DNA from: Bilabrum cf. latius | Taxonomy: Eukaryota > Bigyra: Bicosoecida > Bigyra > Bicosoecida | Direction of reading: 5' to 3' | Assembly: GCA_965178125.1 (NCBI GenBank) | Contig: OZ237748.1 | Span: forward strand, 1,153,998 to 1,217,997 | Length of the DNA stretch: 64,000 nucleotides | Notes under the pieces: generated by a model | The model's database searches: none | What the model was told of the DNA's origin: nothing | What the model saw: the letters and a program-made list of their open reading frames with translations, nothing else | Program-made: the position numbers and the translations under genes | Shown: positions 46,101 through 57,330 of the stretch, in pieces | How positions within the stretch are numbered: position 1 is the first letter of the stretch | Layout of the letters: each line of letters opens with the position of its first letter

Positions 46101-46510
46101 GGGAGGCGTCCTTGGACATGCAACGCACGGCGGTACAATCGATGGTCGGACATGCCAGGTGCGTTGAGTCCTCTGGTTTACAGTAGGAAGCGTTGGCCTT
46201 GCATCGGCGCGCGCTCGAACGTGCAGCAGCTACTCTGGGAGTGGAATCGCACGAGCATGTCGACTGTCTCATAGAAACTGCAAAGTGCCTCTGGAACTTG
46301 GATGAAGACAGGGAGGCGCTCGAGACTGCCAGGAAAGCTTTGAATCTGGCATAGTCGATTAGTGGTCGAGTTCACGACCACCAGCTGCAGGAGCTTGACA
46401 TCGTGACTTCCATGAAAGCTTCTTTTACAGACTCGCTGGGCACCGCCGCCAGGCCGCCAAGGCTCGCTGCAGGCCCGGGGCCACTGCCTGGAGCGTGTGC
46501 AAGGGATTGA
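43177..46510 (+). CDS. Divergent CLU (clustered mitochondria / TIF31-like) protein with TPRs; in-frame UAGs
   Basis: From ATG 43177 the frame is open, apart from TAG at 43438, 43807, 44629, 44923 and 45331, to about 45,830. The frame then changes, consistent with a short intron ending GCATTTCAG (about 45,833). A second segment runs to TGA 46,508-46,510 with two more TAGs (46184, 46351). RRDFQQEFESARRC...NDFVAAARGIFAGF matches the start of the CLU domain (DWNEEFQSxRELP...DFVxAAxxGA). FDVEVHQLDDGQRMVLDTHR matches its DGRxYxLDxxRxFPP strand. The last part is TPR-like (EALALHRRALERAAATLGVE). CLU proteins bind mRNAs for mitochondrial proteins in the cytosol and control mitochondrial distribution. 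This copy is divergent and its intron structure is not settled. Confidence 0.5.
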
Positions 46511-47112
46511 TCGCGGGGAATTGACCCCAGCGGCTGCCGGGCCGGTGCTCGGCCTGCCTGCCGCGGCCGGCTGCCGGCACGAGGCCCGGCACCTGCTGGA
46601 GCTCCACCCACAGCTCCACCCGCAGCCCCTGCTGCCAGGGCGCTTGAGGTCGACACCGCGCTCCCGGCGTGCGCATGTGCGTAGGCATCCTCCGCCTTGC
46701 GAGACAGTACGAAGGTGTCCGAGTCCTGCGCCGTTGCGGTCGGCTCAGGAAGTTCAAGCCAGGATGCGAAGGACGGGAAGGAGTCAGGCAGAACCGTGGA
46801 ATAGGGTTGTCCATGCACGCCCTTCATGGTGACCACCGCTGTCAACAAGTATCGAATCATTGATTCAATTATCTGTGCGCGCTTCGGAGACCCACGCCGT
46901 ACGCCTTTGATGGCCTCGTTCCACTGCGCCTCTAGCGCGAGGAGCCGCTCTGCGGTAAACCCACACACTCCGGTCACCGATGCCCATTGCATTGGATCAG
47001 ACAAGGCCCCAAAGCATGCCTCAAAAAGGAAAATAGCACGTTGAAAACCGGGTTCTTTCAAGGCCAACGTCGTGAAAATGCCACGCCAAAACTGCTGAAG
47101 CCGCGCCATCAC
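46372..47112 (-). CDS. Antisense ORF lying between the CLU-like gene and the TPR segment
   Basis: A 246-codon minus-strand frame ending in TGA. It contains a convincing helical part (MARLQQFWRGIFTTLALKEP..., AERLLALEAQWNEAIKG) and a Gly/Ala/Pro-rich end. It overlaps the last codons of the CLU-like frame on the other strand. The family is unknown. It could be a separate gene nested in an intron of a larger CLU/TPR gene, or an insertion that split that gene. Confidence 0.4.
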   Translation of the reverse strand: MMARLQQFWRGIFTTLALKEPGFQRAIFLFEACFGALSDPMQWASVTGVCGFTAERLLALEAQWNEAIKGVRRGSPKRAQIIESMIRYLLTAVVTMKGVHGQPYSTVLPDSFPSFASWLELPEPTATAQDSDTFVLSRKAEDAYAHAHAGSAVSTSSALAAGAAGGAVGGAPAGAGPRAGSRPRQAGRAPARQPLGSIPRDQSLAHAPGSGPGPAASLGGLAAVPSESVKEAFMEVTMSSSCSWWS

Positions 47113-47189
47113 GCCCTAGCGCTCCGGCTGAACTGTATCTGCACCCGCACCCGAAGACATGAGACCACAACAAAAAGAATTCAAGACGA

Positions 47190-47319
47190 TCTGTCAGTCC
47201 TGAGCTCTTCCACCCCGAATGGAGGCGATTGACTGGAGAAATGCCAACCTCCACTCTTCGTGGCCTGCCTCTTCCGTTAATCAGATTACGATGTCTAACG
47301 CTACAATTCCTCTTCCCAC
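47190..47319 (-). repeat. 130-bp dispersed repeat, copy 2 (inverted)
   Basis: Reverse complement of 23,946-24,075 with no difference that I can see. It lies just upstream of the antisense ORF, in the interval between the CLU-like and TPR reading frames. Confidence 0.8.
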
Positions 47320-47429
47320 CTACGGACAAGGTGTTGCGGCGTTCTCCTTCTTCGCAGAGCCATCCTCATCGCACAGACGCTTATCATCTCATTTGACGTC
47401 AACAACGAATCAGACTCTGTCTCCTTAAT

Positions 47430-48940
47430 ACCATGAAGCTGAAAGGCTTCGGATCACCTACCACTCCTTCCTGTCGGACGACAGCGCACAGAGCATCCAC
47501 AGCCTCAAGCGATTGCTCAAAACGTAGAACAAGCTGCTTGGCCCGAGACATCCTGATTGCGCTCGCAGTCTCATCGATATCGGGCAGGCGTACGCCGATC
47601 TGTCCAAGAACGAGATTGCGCTGCGATGGCTGACGAGCGGAGCGCACGTCCGCCGGACAGCACTAGGCCCCAACGCATGGTAGCACGCGCACGACACGTT
47701 GATTGTTGCATCCGGCCTGCGCTAGCTAGGAGGCAATGCAGAAGCGATTGCCGAGGTGAGAAGAGCCTGCTCTCTGAGCAGCAGCGCGTGGGGCGGCAAG
47801 CGACTCAGGCGGTGCAGGTTCGTGGCCAGAGCAAGCCAGTTGCTGTGCGAGCTTGGAGACTGTGATATGGCGGCAAAGCTCGCCACAGAGAGTTATCATG
47901 CCATAAAGGGCAAATTGGGCCCATCCTCGCCACTCTCCGCCACGTAGCTGAAAGCAGCAAGCAACAGCCTGTTGCAGGCAAAGAAGGGCGAGTTGGCTCT
48001 GGAGCTCACAAGCAAGGCGACTAAAGCTCTGCAAGATAGCACCAATGATTCGGCACCTGGCTAGGGTCTGGCGCTTGCCCAGTGCTACGGTGTACATGCA
48101 GCGTGCTTGCGGGAGCTAGGCCAGAACGAAGACGCGCTTCAATCCGACTTGCACGTCGTTGATCGGCTGGATTCGATCCGAAAATCAAAGGCAAGTAGCC
48201 GCAACGATTGCGAAGCGGACATACTCCGGTGGGCAGAGGCTGCATATCGGCTCGCGCAGGAAGGCTTCGAAGCAAAGGGTGATTTTGAGAGCGCTCTGGC
48301 GCTGTGCCGCAGGATCCTCGACTTCGTTGCGCATCCAGGGGCATTACGCTGCGCCAGCCGCTGCCTGCGGGCGCGTGAGCAGGCCGACATGGCTGCTGAG
48401 CTGGAGGAGGAGTTTAGCTACTTGCTCGAAGAAAGTGATGACGACAGGTCGGGTGGTCTAGGGCGTGGAGGCAGCGTGACAGAGTCGAGCGATGAAGGCA
48501 GCCAGGCAAGTGATGCAAGTGATGCGAGCGAAGAAAGCGATGCCTGGCTGCGCAAGTGCGTGTCACCCAGCAGCGTCCCACTCGTGAGCGAATTCCAAGC
48601 CCATGCAGCGATCGGTGACGCTGCAGACGAGGCCCTCGAATGTGGACAGGTCCATGAAAGCAGAAACAGCGTCGGCCCAGTTGGCGCTGGTGCCCGCGAC
48701 GGTGGCCATGAGGAGGGCGCACGTGATCCTGCATACTCCGCGATTGCACTGGACGCAGCACTCGAAGCCGGTGCAGCAGATACGTTCGAATCGACCACAG
48801 ACAGCTCCTCTAGACTCAGTTGCGTGGCGTCAATCAACAAGGAGGGAGAGGCTGCTGCCGGAATGTCCTTGCCGGTGGCAGAACCAGATACCTCGGAGTC
48901 TAGCTCAGACTCGGATAGCGATATGTCGGATGTATTCTGA
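47430..48940 (+). CDS. TPR protein, probably C-terminal continuation of the CLU-like gene; 5 in-frame UAG
   Basis: The frame from about 47,430 (after an unassigned acceptor) to TGA 48,938-48,940 is interrupted only by TAG at 47525, 47681, 47723, 47945 and 48062. The repeats have the kinesin-light-chain/CLU type TPR pattern: NKLLGPRHPDCARSLIDIGQ, TALGPNA...AHDTLIVASG, ALELTSKATKAL, ALQSDLHVVDRL. The end is an acidic, Ser-rich tail (SESSSDSDSDMSDVF). An AATAAA lies 12 bp after the stop. CLU proteins end in such TPRs, so this may be their continuation across a roughly 0.9-kb intron or insertion at 46.5-47.4 kb. A separate gene is also possible. Confidence 0.55.
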
Positions 48941-48951
48941 CGCATCGGGTC

Positions 48952-48957
48952 AATAAA
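48952..48957 (+). terminator. Polyadenylation signal AATAAA
   Basis: A canonical AATAAA hexamer just downstream of the TGA of the TPR gene. This is very close for a eukaryotic 3' UTR but unambiguous in sequence. It supports 48,940 as the true gene end. Confidence 0.5.
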
Positions 48958-48959
48958 AG

Positions 48960-49850
48960 AAAGAAATGGGGTTATTGGTTTGTTGCTGCGATCCCTTCAC
49001 CTAATCACACGTGTTAGAGCTTTCCAAGGAGTTACAGCATTTCTCGTGCAGCGGTTAGATGTTGGCGAAATGCAAATAGCGCCGGTTGCACAAAATTTTC
49101 AACAAGATCCGTTAGCGTGACTAATCTAAACGTCACTGGAAAAAAACAACCTAAAATTTGTCCTCAATAGTTAGCGGCGGCAGCGATGCACAAAGGAAGC
49201 CACGAAAAATATACAAAAGGGTTAGGTTTAGGGGTTAGCCCTAAGTCATGGTGGACACCGTGATCCGGATCATGACAGGGATCACTGACAACGAGACCCG
49301 CACCATCCATGTGGATCGTGAGCACAGGGCTAGCCACCCGGTTACCTGCCCTGCCTCTGCCAGCGCGGTATTTGGTCCAAGCCGCCCTCCCGCCCCCTAG
49401 GCCCCGCTCCCCTGCTAGCTGTTTGCTGCTTGCTTTGTCGGTAAGAACTAGGCTGTGACAACCTCGGTAATGTGCGGTACACGACTAGATCTTACCCCTG
49501 CAAGATCGCATCCTGATTGAGCGCAGTCGACCAAGAGACAAATTAATGCTGCCTGGATTATGAAGTCTGTCATTTATGCTGCTAGCCGTTTTGGTCAGTT
49601 GTAGGCTATACCTCTATTTAGCTTCTATCTGAGATATATACATTCTAGCCATATCATATAAGGTGCCCACCTCCAACCTGCCAACCATAACACTGCGCTT
49701 GCAACCTCATCCATGGCGCTCACCTACGCCCTGCCAACTATCACACTACGCCTGCAACCTCATCCACGGCGTCCACTTCCGTTCTACCAACTATCACACT
49801 ACGCCTCCAACTTCATCCACGGCACTCACCTGCGCCCTGCCAACCAACAC
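48960..49850. other. Gene-free transition into the subtelomere
   Basis: No coding region recognised. It includes isolated telomere-like words (GGGTTAGGTTTAGGGGTTAG near 49,218) and, at about 49,660-49,850, three to four degenerate copies of a roughly 56-bp unit with CTGCCAACTATCACACTACG cores. This marks the boundary between gene-bearing DNA and satellite DNA. Confidence 0.55.
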
Positions 49851-49851
49851 A

Positions 49852-50685
49852 CAGGGGGTTTAGGGGTTTAGGGGGGGGGTTAGGGGTTAGGGTTAGGGTT
49901 AGGGTTAGGGTTAGGGTTAGGGTTAGGGTTAGGGTTAGGGTTAGGGTTAGGGTTAGGGTTAGGGTTAGGGTTAGGGTTAGGGTTAGGGTTAGGGTTAGGG
50001 TTAGGGTTAGGGTTAGGGTTAGGGTTAGGGTTAGGGTTAGGGTTAGGGTTAGGGTTAGGGTTAGGGTTAGGGTTAGGGTTAGGGTTAGGGTTAGGGTTAG
50101 GGTTAGGGTTAGGGTTAGGGTTAGGGTTAGGGTTAGGGTTAGGGTTAGGGTTAGGGTTAGGGTTAGGGTTAGGGTTAGGGTTAGGGTTAGGGTTAGGGTT
50201 AGGGTTAGGGTTAGGGTTAGGGTTAGGGTTAGGGTTAGGGTTAGGGTTAGGGTTAGGGTTAGGGTTAGGGTTAGGGTTAGGGTTAGGGTTAGGGTTAGGG
50301 TTAGGGTTAGGGTTAGGGTTAGGGTTAGGGTTAGGGTTAGGGTTAGGGTTAGGGTTAGGGTTAGGGTTAGGGTTAGGGTTAGGGTTAGGGTTAGGGTTAG
50401 GGTTAGGGTTAGGGTTAGGGTTAGGGTTAGGGTTAGGGTTAGGGTTAGGGTTAGGGTTAGGGTTAGGGTTAGGGTTAGGGTTAGGGTTAGGGTTAGGGTT
50501 AGGGTTAGGGTTAGGGTTAGGGTTAGGGTTAGGGTTAGGGTTAGGGTTAGGGTTAGGGTTAGGGTTAGGGTTAGGGTTAGGGTTAGGGTTAGGGTTAGGG
50601 TTAGGGTTAGGGTTAGGGTTAGGGTTAGGGTTAGGGTTAGGGTTAGGGTTAGGGTTAGGGTTAGGGTTAGGGTTAGGGTTAGGGT
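49852..50685 (+). repeat. Interstitial telomeric array 1, (TTAGGG)n
   Basis: About 830 bp of TTAGGG, perfect after a degenerate beginning (TTTAGGGG variants to about 49,890). G-rich strand is on plus, the same orientation as the terminal array. It is followed directly by the conserved junction TATCTAATATAAAGTCAGGG. Confidence 0.97.
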
Positions 50686-50745
50686 ATCTAATATAAAGTC
50701 AGGGACAGGGTCGAGGAAAAAATATTTTCATCTTCATTTTTTGCA
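50686..50745 (+). repeat. Conserved telomere-satellite junction, copy 1
   Basis: About 60 bp (TATCTAATATAAAGTCAGGG, then an A-run and TTTTCATCTTCA) joining the TTAGGG array to the 155-bp satellite. The same junction recurs at 53,105-53,165 and 62,081-62,145 with few changes. Confidence 0.85.
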
Positions 50746-51830
50746 TCAAAATACGGAATTGAGATCTCGGCAACCAGAGTAGATATGAAGATGATTCAAA
50801 CTGCATTGGGTCGGTCCTGGGGCACAACATGGGGCAAAATTTTATTAGGATCCGTTTTTGTCGCGCGGCGCCGATATGGCCGGATGAAGAATTTCGTGGA
50901 CCAAAATACGGAATTGAGATCTCGGCAACCAGAGTAGATATGAAGATGATTCAAACTGCATTGGGTCGGTCCTGGGGCACAACATGGGGCAAAATTTTAT
51001 TAGGATCCGTTTTTGTCGCGCGGCGCCGATATGGCCGGATGAAGAATTTCGTGGACCAAAATACGGAATTGAGATCTCGGCAACCAGAGTAGATATGAAG
51101 ATGATTCAAACTGCATTGGGTCGGTCCTGGGGCACAACATGGGGCAAAATTTTATTAGGATCCGTTTTTGTCGCGCGGCGCCGATATGGCCGGATGAAGA
51201 ATTTCGTGGACCAAAATACGGAATTGAGATCTCGGCAACCAGAGTAGATATGAAGATGATTCAAACTGCATTGGGTCGGTCCTGGGGCACAACATGGGGC
51301 AAAATTTTATTAGGATCCGTTTTTGTCGCGCGGCGCCGATATGGCCGGATGAAGAATTTCGTGGACCAAAATACGGAATTGAGATCTCGGCAACCAGAGT
51401 AGATATGAAGATGATTCAAACTGCATTGGGTCGGTCCTGGGGCACAACATGGGGCAAAATTTTATTAGGATCCGTTTTTGTCGCGCGGCGCCGATATGGC
51501 CGGATGAAGAGTTTCGTGGACCAAAATACGGAATTGAGATCTCGGCAACCAGAGTAGATATGAAGATGATTCAAACTGCATTGGGTCGGTCCTGGGGCAC
51601 AACATGGGGCAAAATTTTATTAGGATCCGTTTTTGTCGCGCGGCGCCGATATGGCCGGATGAAGAATTTCGTGGACCAAAATACGGAATTGAGATCTCGG
51701 CAACCAGAGTAGATATGAAGATGATTCAAACTGCATTGGGTCGGTCCTGGGGCACAACATGGGGCAAAATTTTATTAGGATCCGTTTTTGTCGCGCGGCG
51801 CCGATATGGCCGGATGAAGAATTGCTTGTC
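50746..51830 (+). repeat. 155-bp satellite, family A, 7 copies
   Basis: Strict 155-bp period (for example GGGGCAAAATTTTATTAGG every 155 bp from about 50,832). Copies are almost identical; one has AGTTTC for AATTTC. It shares blocks with families B and C: GATCTCGGCAACCA, GATATGAAGA, GTTCAAA/ATTCAAA, CGCGCGGCG. Open frames in it shift every unit and are not taken as genes. Confidence 0.95.
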
Positions 51831-51914
51831 TCTGTAGAATGCATTGTGGATTCGTCAATTGTAGAATGGGTATTGTGTACATGACCGTTGTATTCGATTG
51901 ATGGATTGCTTTGA

Positions 51915-52269
51915 CTTAAGGTATTCATCGGCTGACAGCCAAGACTAAACAGAATGCCTCTTGGCTCCTACTATTCCGTCCTAACGGGTCACTGGCTGGC
52001 ACTTTGGCAAGCTCCTCTCACAAGCTGGCCCAGCTGCCACTGACCTCAATTGCCATCCGCCTGGCTGCTTTTCACTCGTCATCGGAGGAGGGTTCCGCAC
52101 CGACAGCTGCCAGGAGCGCCTCCACAGCGTCCACGTCTGCCGCATTGAGATCTCCTTCCGCCGTCTTCTCGAGGGCCGTCATCAGGTCTGCGAGCATGCC
52201 CAATCCGTGGTCCCTCTCTGCAATTGTTTCCTGCACGTCCTCGACCATGTCGTCGACAGTCCGGCTGAC
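51915..52269 (-). pseudogene. Truncated copy of the subtelomeric gene, capped by TTAGGG
   Basis: Matches 57,440-57,794, that is the last ~65 codons (TGA at 52,072-52,074) and 3' flank of the gene at 57,597-59,132, with scattered substitutions. The match stops at GGCTGAC (52,269) and TTAGGG repeats begin at the next base. The coding sequence is cut in mid-gene at the telomeric array, as expected for a broken end healed by telomere addition. Confidence 0.85.
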
Positions 52270-53104
52270 TTAGGGTAAGGGTTAGGGTTAGGGTTAGGGT
52301 TAGGGTTAGGGTTAGGGTTAGGGTTAGGGTTAGGGTTAGGGTTAGGGTTAGGGTTAGGGTTAGGGTTAGGGTTAGGGTTAGGGTTAGGGTTAGGGTTAGG
52401 GTTAGGGTTAGGGTTAGGGTTAGGGTTAGGGTTAGGGTTAGGGTTAGGGTTAGGGTTAGGGTTAGGGTTAGGGTTAGGGTTAGGGTTAGGGTTAGGGTTA
52501 GGGTTAGGGTTAGGGTTAGGGTTAGGGTTAGGGTTAGGGTTAGGGTTAGGGTTAGGGTTAGGGTTAGGGTTAGGGTTAGGGTTAGGGTTAGGGTTAGGGT
52601 TAGGGTTAGGGTTAGGGTTAGGGTTAGGGTTAGGGTTAGGGTTAGGGTTAGGGTTAGGGTTAGGGTTAGGGTTAGGGTTAGGGTTAGGGTTAGGGTTAGG
52701 GTTAGGGTTAGGGTTAGGGTTAGGGTTAGGGTTAGGGTTAGGGTTAGAATTAGGGTTAGGGTTAGGGTTAGGGTTAGGGTTAGGGTTAGGGTTAGGGTTA
52801 GGGTTAGGGTTAGGGTTAGGGTTAGGGTTAGGGTTAGGGTTAGGGTTAGGGTTAGGGTTAGGGTTAGGGTTAGGGTTAGGGTTAGGGTTAGGGTTAGGGT
52901 TAGGGTTAGGGTTAGGGTTAGGGTTAGGGTTAGGGTTAGGGTTAGGGTTAGGGTTAGGGTTAGGGTTAGGGTTAGGGTTAGGGTTAGGGTTAGGGTTAGG
53001 GTTAGGGTTAGGGTTAGGGTTAGGGTTAGGGTTAGGGTTAGGGTTAGGGTTAGGGTTAGGGTTAGGGTTAGGGTTAGGGTTAGGGTTAGGGTTAGGGTTA
53101 GGGT
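52270..53104 (+). repeat. Interstitial telomeric array 2
   Basis: About 835 bp of (TTAGGG)n, with one early TAAGGG variant and one TTAGAA interruption near 52,745. Same orientation as the others. It is fused directly to a truncated gene on the left and to the conserved junction on the right. Confidence 0.97.
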
Positions 53105-53165
53105 ATCTATTATAAAGTCAGGGACAGGGTCGGGGAAAAATATTTTCATCTTCACTTTTTGACAA
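53105..53165 (+). repeat. Conserved telomere-satellite junction, copy 2
   Basis: TATCTATTATAAAGTCAGGG, then A-run and TTTTCATCTTCA, the same element as at 50,686 and 62,081, leading into satellite family B. Confidence 0.85.
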
Positions 53166-54815
53166 AATCCTGCGGGATACGATCTCGGCAACCACAGGAG
53201 ATATGAAGACCGTTCAAATTGCGTTGGGACGGCCTAGGGCCACATCATTGGCCAAATGTTCCTCAGGTTCCGCTTTTGACGCGCGGCGCCAATATTGGGC
53301 CTTGAAGATTTTCATGCTGAAATCCTGCGGGATACGATCTCGGCAACCACAGGAGATATGAAGACCGTTCAAATTGCGTTGGGACGGCCTAGGGCCACAA
53401 CATTGGCCAAATGTTCCTCAGGTTCCGCTTTTGACGCGCGGCGCCAATATTGGGCCTTGAAGATTTTCATGCTGAAATCCTGCGGGATACGATCTCGGCA
53501 ACCACAGGAGATATGAAGACCGTTAAAATTGCATTGGGACGGCCTAGAGCCACATCATTGGCCAAATGTTCCTCAGGTTCCGCTTTTGACGCGCGGCGCC
53601 AATATTGGGCCTTGAAGATTTTCATGCTGAAATCCTGCGGGATACGATCTCGGCAACCACAGGAGATATGAAGACCGTTCAAATTGCGTTGGGACGGCCT
53701 AGGGCCACATCATTGGCCAAATGTTCCTCAGGTTCCGCTTTTGACGCGCGGCGCCAATATTGGGCCTTGAAGATTTTCATGCTGAAATCCTGCGGGATAC
53801 GATCTCGGCAACCACAGGAGATATGAAGACCGTTCAAATTGCGTTGGGACGGCCTAGAGCCACATCATTGGCCAAATGTTCCTCAGGTTCCGCTTTTGAC
53901 GCGCGGCGCCAATATTGGGCCTTGAAGATTTTCATGCTGAAATCCTGCGGGATACGATCTCGGCAACCACAGGAGATATGAAGACCGTTCAAATTGCGTT
54001 GGGACGGCCTAGGGCCACATCATTGGCCAAATGTTCCTCAGGTTCCGCTTTTGACGCGCGGCGCCAATATTGGGCCTTGAAGATTTTCATGCTGAAATCC
54101 TGCGGGATACGATCTCGGCAACCACAGGAGATATGAAGACCGTTCAAATTGCGTTGGGACGGCCTAGAGCCACATCATTGGCCAAATGTTCCTCAGGTTC
54201 CGCTTTTGACGCGCGGCGCCAATATTGGGCCTTGAAGATTTTCATGCTGAAATCCTGCGGGATACGATCTCGGCAACCACAGGAGATATGAAGACCGTTC
54301 AAATTGCGTTGGGACGGCCTAGGGCCACAACATTGGCCAAATGTTCCTCAGGTTCCGCTTTTGACGCGCAGCGCCAATATTGGGCCTTGAAGATTTTCAT
54401 GCTGAAATCCTGCGGGATACGATCTCGGCAACCACAGGAGATATGAAGACCGTTCAAATTGCGTTGGGACGGCCTAGGGCCACATCATTGGCCAAATGTT
54501 CCTCAGGTTCCGCTTTTGACGCGCGGCGCCAATATTGGGCCTTGAAGATTTTCATGCTGAAATCCTGCGGGATACGATCTCGGCAACCACAGGAGATATG
54601 AAGACCGTTAAAATTGCATTGGGACGGCCTAGGGCCACATCATTGGCCAAATGTTCCTCAGGTTCCGCTTTTGACGCACGGCGCCAATATTGGGCCTTGA
54701 AGATTTTCATGCTGAAATCCTGCGGGATACGATCTCGGCAACCACAGGAGATATGAAGACCGTTCAAATTGCGTTGGGACGGCCTAGGGCCACAACATTG
54801 GCCAAATGTTCCTCA
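53166..54815 (+). repeat. 155-bp satellite, family B, 11 copies
   Basis: Eleven head-to-tail 155-bp units; the GATCTCGGCAACCACAGGAG block recurs every 155 bp from about 53,180. Copies differ at a handful of sites (AGGGCC/AGAGCC, ACAACA/ACATCA), some of which alternate along the array, suggesting amplification of multi-unit blocks. Confidence 0.95.
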
Positions 54816-54854
54816 GATTCATTGTACTTCATTCAGTGCAAGTATGGCGTATTG

Positions 54855-57330
54855 AAACCTACTCGGGGGAGGTTTCAAAACCTACCCAGGGCGGTTTCAA
54901 AACCTACCCAGGGCGGTTTCAAAACCTACCCAGGGCGGTTTCAAAACCTACCCAGGGCGGTTTCAAAACCTACCCAGGGCGGTTTCAAAACCTACCCAGG
55001 GCGGTTTCAAAACCTACCCAGGGCGGTTTCAAAACCTACCCAGGGCGGTTTCAAAACCTACCCAGGGCGGTTTCAAAACCTACCCAGGGCGGTTTCAAAA
55101 CCTACCCAGGGCGGTTTCAAAACCTACCCAGGGCGGTTTCAAAACCTACCCAGGGCGGTTTCAAAACCTACCCAGGGCGGTTTCAAAACCTACCCAGGGC
55201 GGTTTCAAAACCTACCCAGGGCGGTTTCAAAACCTACCCAGGGCGGTTTCAAAACCTACCCAGGGCGGTTTCAAAACCTACCCAGGGCGGTTTCAAAACC
55301 TACCCAGGGCGGTTTCAAAACCTACCCAGGGCGGTTTCAAAACCTACCCAGGGCGGTTTCAAAACCTACCCAGGGCGGTTTCAAAACCTACCCAGGGCGG
55401 TTTCAAAACCTACCCAGGGCGGTTTCAAAACCTACCCAGGGCGGTTTCAAAACCTACCCAGGGCGGTTTCAAAACCTACCCAGGGCGGTTTCAAAACCTA
55501 CCCAGGGCGGTTTCAAAACCTACCCAGGGCGGTTTCAAAACCTACCCAGGGCGGTTTCAAAACCTACCCAGGGCGGTTTCAAAACCTACCCAGGGCGGTT
55601 TCAAAACCTACCCAGGGCGGTTTCAAAACCTACCCAGGGCGGTTTCAAAACCTACCCAGGGCGGTTTCAAAACCTACCCAGGGCGGTTTCAAAACCTACC
55701 CAGGGCGGTTTCAAAACCTACCCAGGGCGGTTTCAAAACCTACCCAGGGCGGTTTCAAAACCTACCCAGGGCGGTTTCAAAACCTACCCAGGGCGGTTTC
55801 AAAACCTACCCAGGGCGGTTTCAAAACCTACCCAGGGCGGTTTCGAAACCTACCCAGGGCGGTTTCAAAACCTACCCAGGGCGGTTTCAAAACCTACCCA
55901 GGGCGGTTTCAAAACCTACCCAGGGCGGTTTCAAAACCTACCCAGGGCGGTTTCAAAACCTACCCAGGGCGGTTTCAAAACCTACCCAGGGCGGTTTCAA
56001 AACCTACCCAGGGCGGTTTCAAAACCTACCCAGGGCGGTTTCAAAACCTACCCAGGGCGGTTTCAAAACCTACCCAGGGCGGTTTCAAAACCTACCCAGG
56101 GCGGTTTCAAAACCTACCCAGGGCGGTTTCAAAACCTACCCAGGGCGGTTTCAAAACCTACCCAGGGCGGTTTCAAAACCTACCCAGGGCGGTTTCAAAA
56201 CCTACCCAGGGCGGTTTCAAAACCTACCCGGGGCGGTTTCAAAACCTACCCAGGGCGGTTTCAAAACCTACCCAGGGCGGTTTCAAAACCTACCCAGGGC
56301 GGTTTCAAAACCTACCCAGGGCGGTTTCAAAACCTACCCAGGGCGGTTTCAAAACCTACCCAGGGAGGTTTCAAAACCTACCCAGGGAGGTTTCAAAACC
56401 TACCCAGGGAGGTTTCAAAACCTACCCAGGGCGGTTTTTCAAAACCTACCCAGGGAGGTTTCAAAACCTACCCAGGGAGGTTTCAAAACCTACCCAGGGA
56501 GGTTTCAAAACCTACCCAGGGCGGTTTCAAAACCTACCCAGGGCGGTTTCAAAACCTACCCAGGGCGGTTTCAAAACCTACCCAGGGCGGTTTCAAAACC
56601 TACCCAGGGCGGTTTCAAAACCTACCCAGGGCGGTTTCAAAACCTACCCAGGGCGGTTTCAAAACCTACCCAGGGCGGTTTCAAAACCTACCCAGGGCGG
56701 TTTCAAAACCTACCCAGGGCGGTTTCAAAACCTACCCAGGGCGGTTTCAAAACCTACCCAGGGCGGTTTCAAAACCTACCCAGGGCGGTTTCAAAACCTA
56801 CCCAGGGCGGTTTCAAAACCTACCCAGGGCGGTTTCAAAACCTACCCAGGGAGGTTTCAAAACCTACCCAGGGAGGTTTCAAAACCTACCCAGGGAGGTT
56901 TCAAAACCTACCCAGGGAGGTTTCAAAACCTACCCAGGGAGGTTTCAAAACCTACCCAGGGAGGTTTCAAAACCTACCCAGGGCGGTTTCAAAACCTACC
57001 CAGGGCGGTTTCAAAACCTACCCAGGGCGGTTTCAAAACCTACCCAGGGCGGTTTCAAAACCTACCCAGGGCGGTTTCAAAACCTACCCAGGGCGGTTTC
57101 AAAACCTACCCAGGGCGGTTTCAAAACCTACCCAGGGAGGTTTCAAAACCTACCCAGGGCGGTTTCAAAACCTACCCAGGGAGGTTTCAAAACCTACCCA
57201 GGGAGGTTTCAAAACCTACCCAGGGAGGTTTCAAAACCTACCCAGGGAGGTTTCAAAACCTACCCAGGGAGGTTTCAAAACCTACCCAGGGAGGTTTCAA
57301 AACCTACCCAGGGAGGTTTGAAACCTACCC
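54855..57330 (+). repeat. 22-bp palindromic satellite, about 112 copies
   Basis: About 2.5 kb of a 22-bp unit, GGTTTCAAAACCTACCCAGG plus GC or GA. Each unit contains the inverted repeat GGTTT-CA-AAACC, able to form a short hairpin on either strand. Two sub-variants (AGGGC and AGGGA) are clustered, the latter towards the right end. One unit has extra T (about 56,436). The array begins and ends with degenerate units. Confidence 0.95.

Noticed and set aside
52079-53191. A 370-codon poly(Leu-Thr) frame on the minus strand
   Set aside because: It is simply the translation of the (TTAGGG)n array plus flanks.
50829-54756. Many identical 73- to 87-codon frames repeated every 155 bp
   Set aside because: They are frames within the 155-bp satellites; the period shifts frame each unit and no conserved protein pattern is seen.
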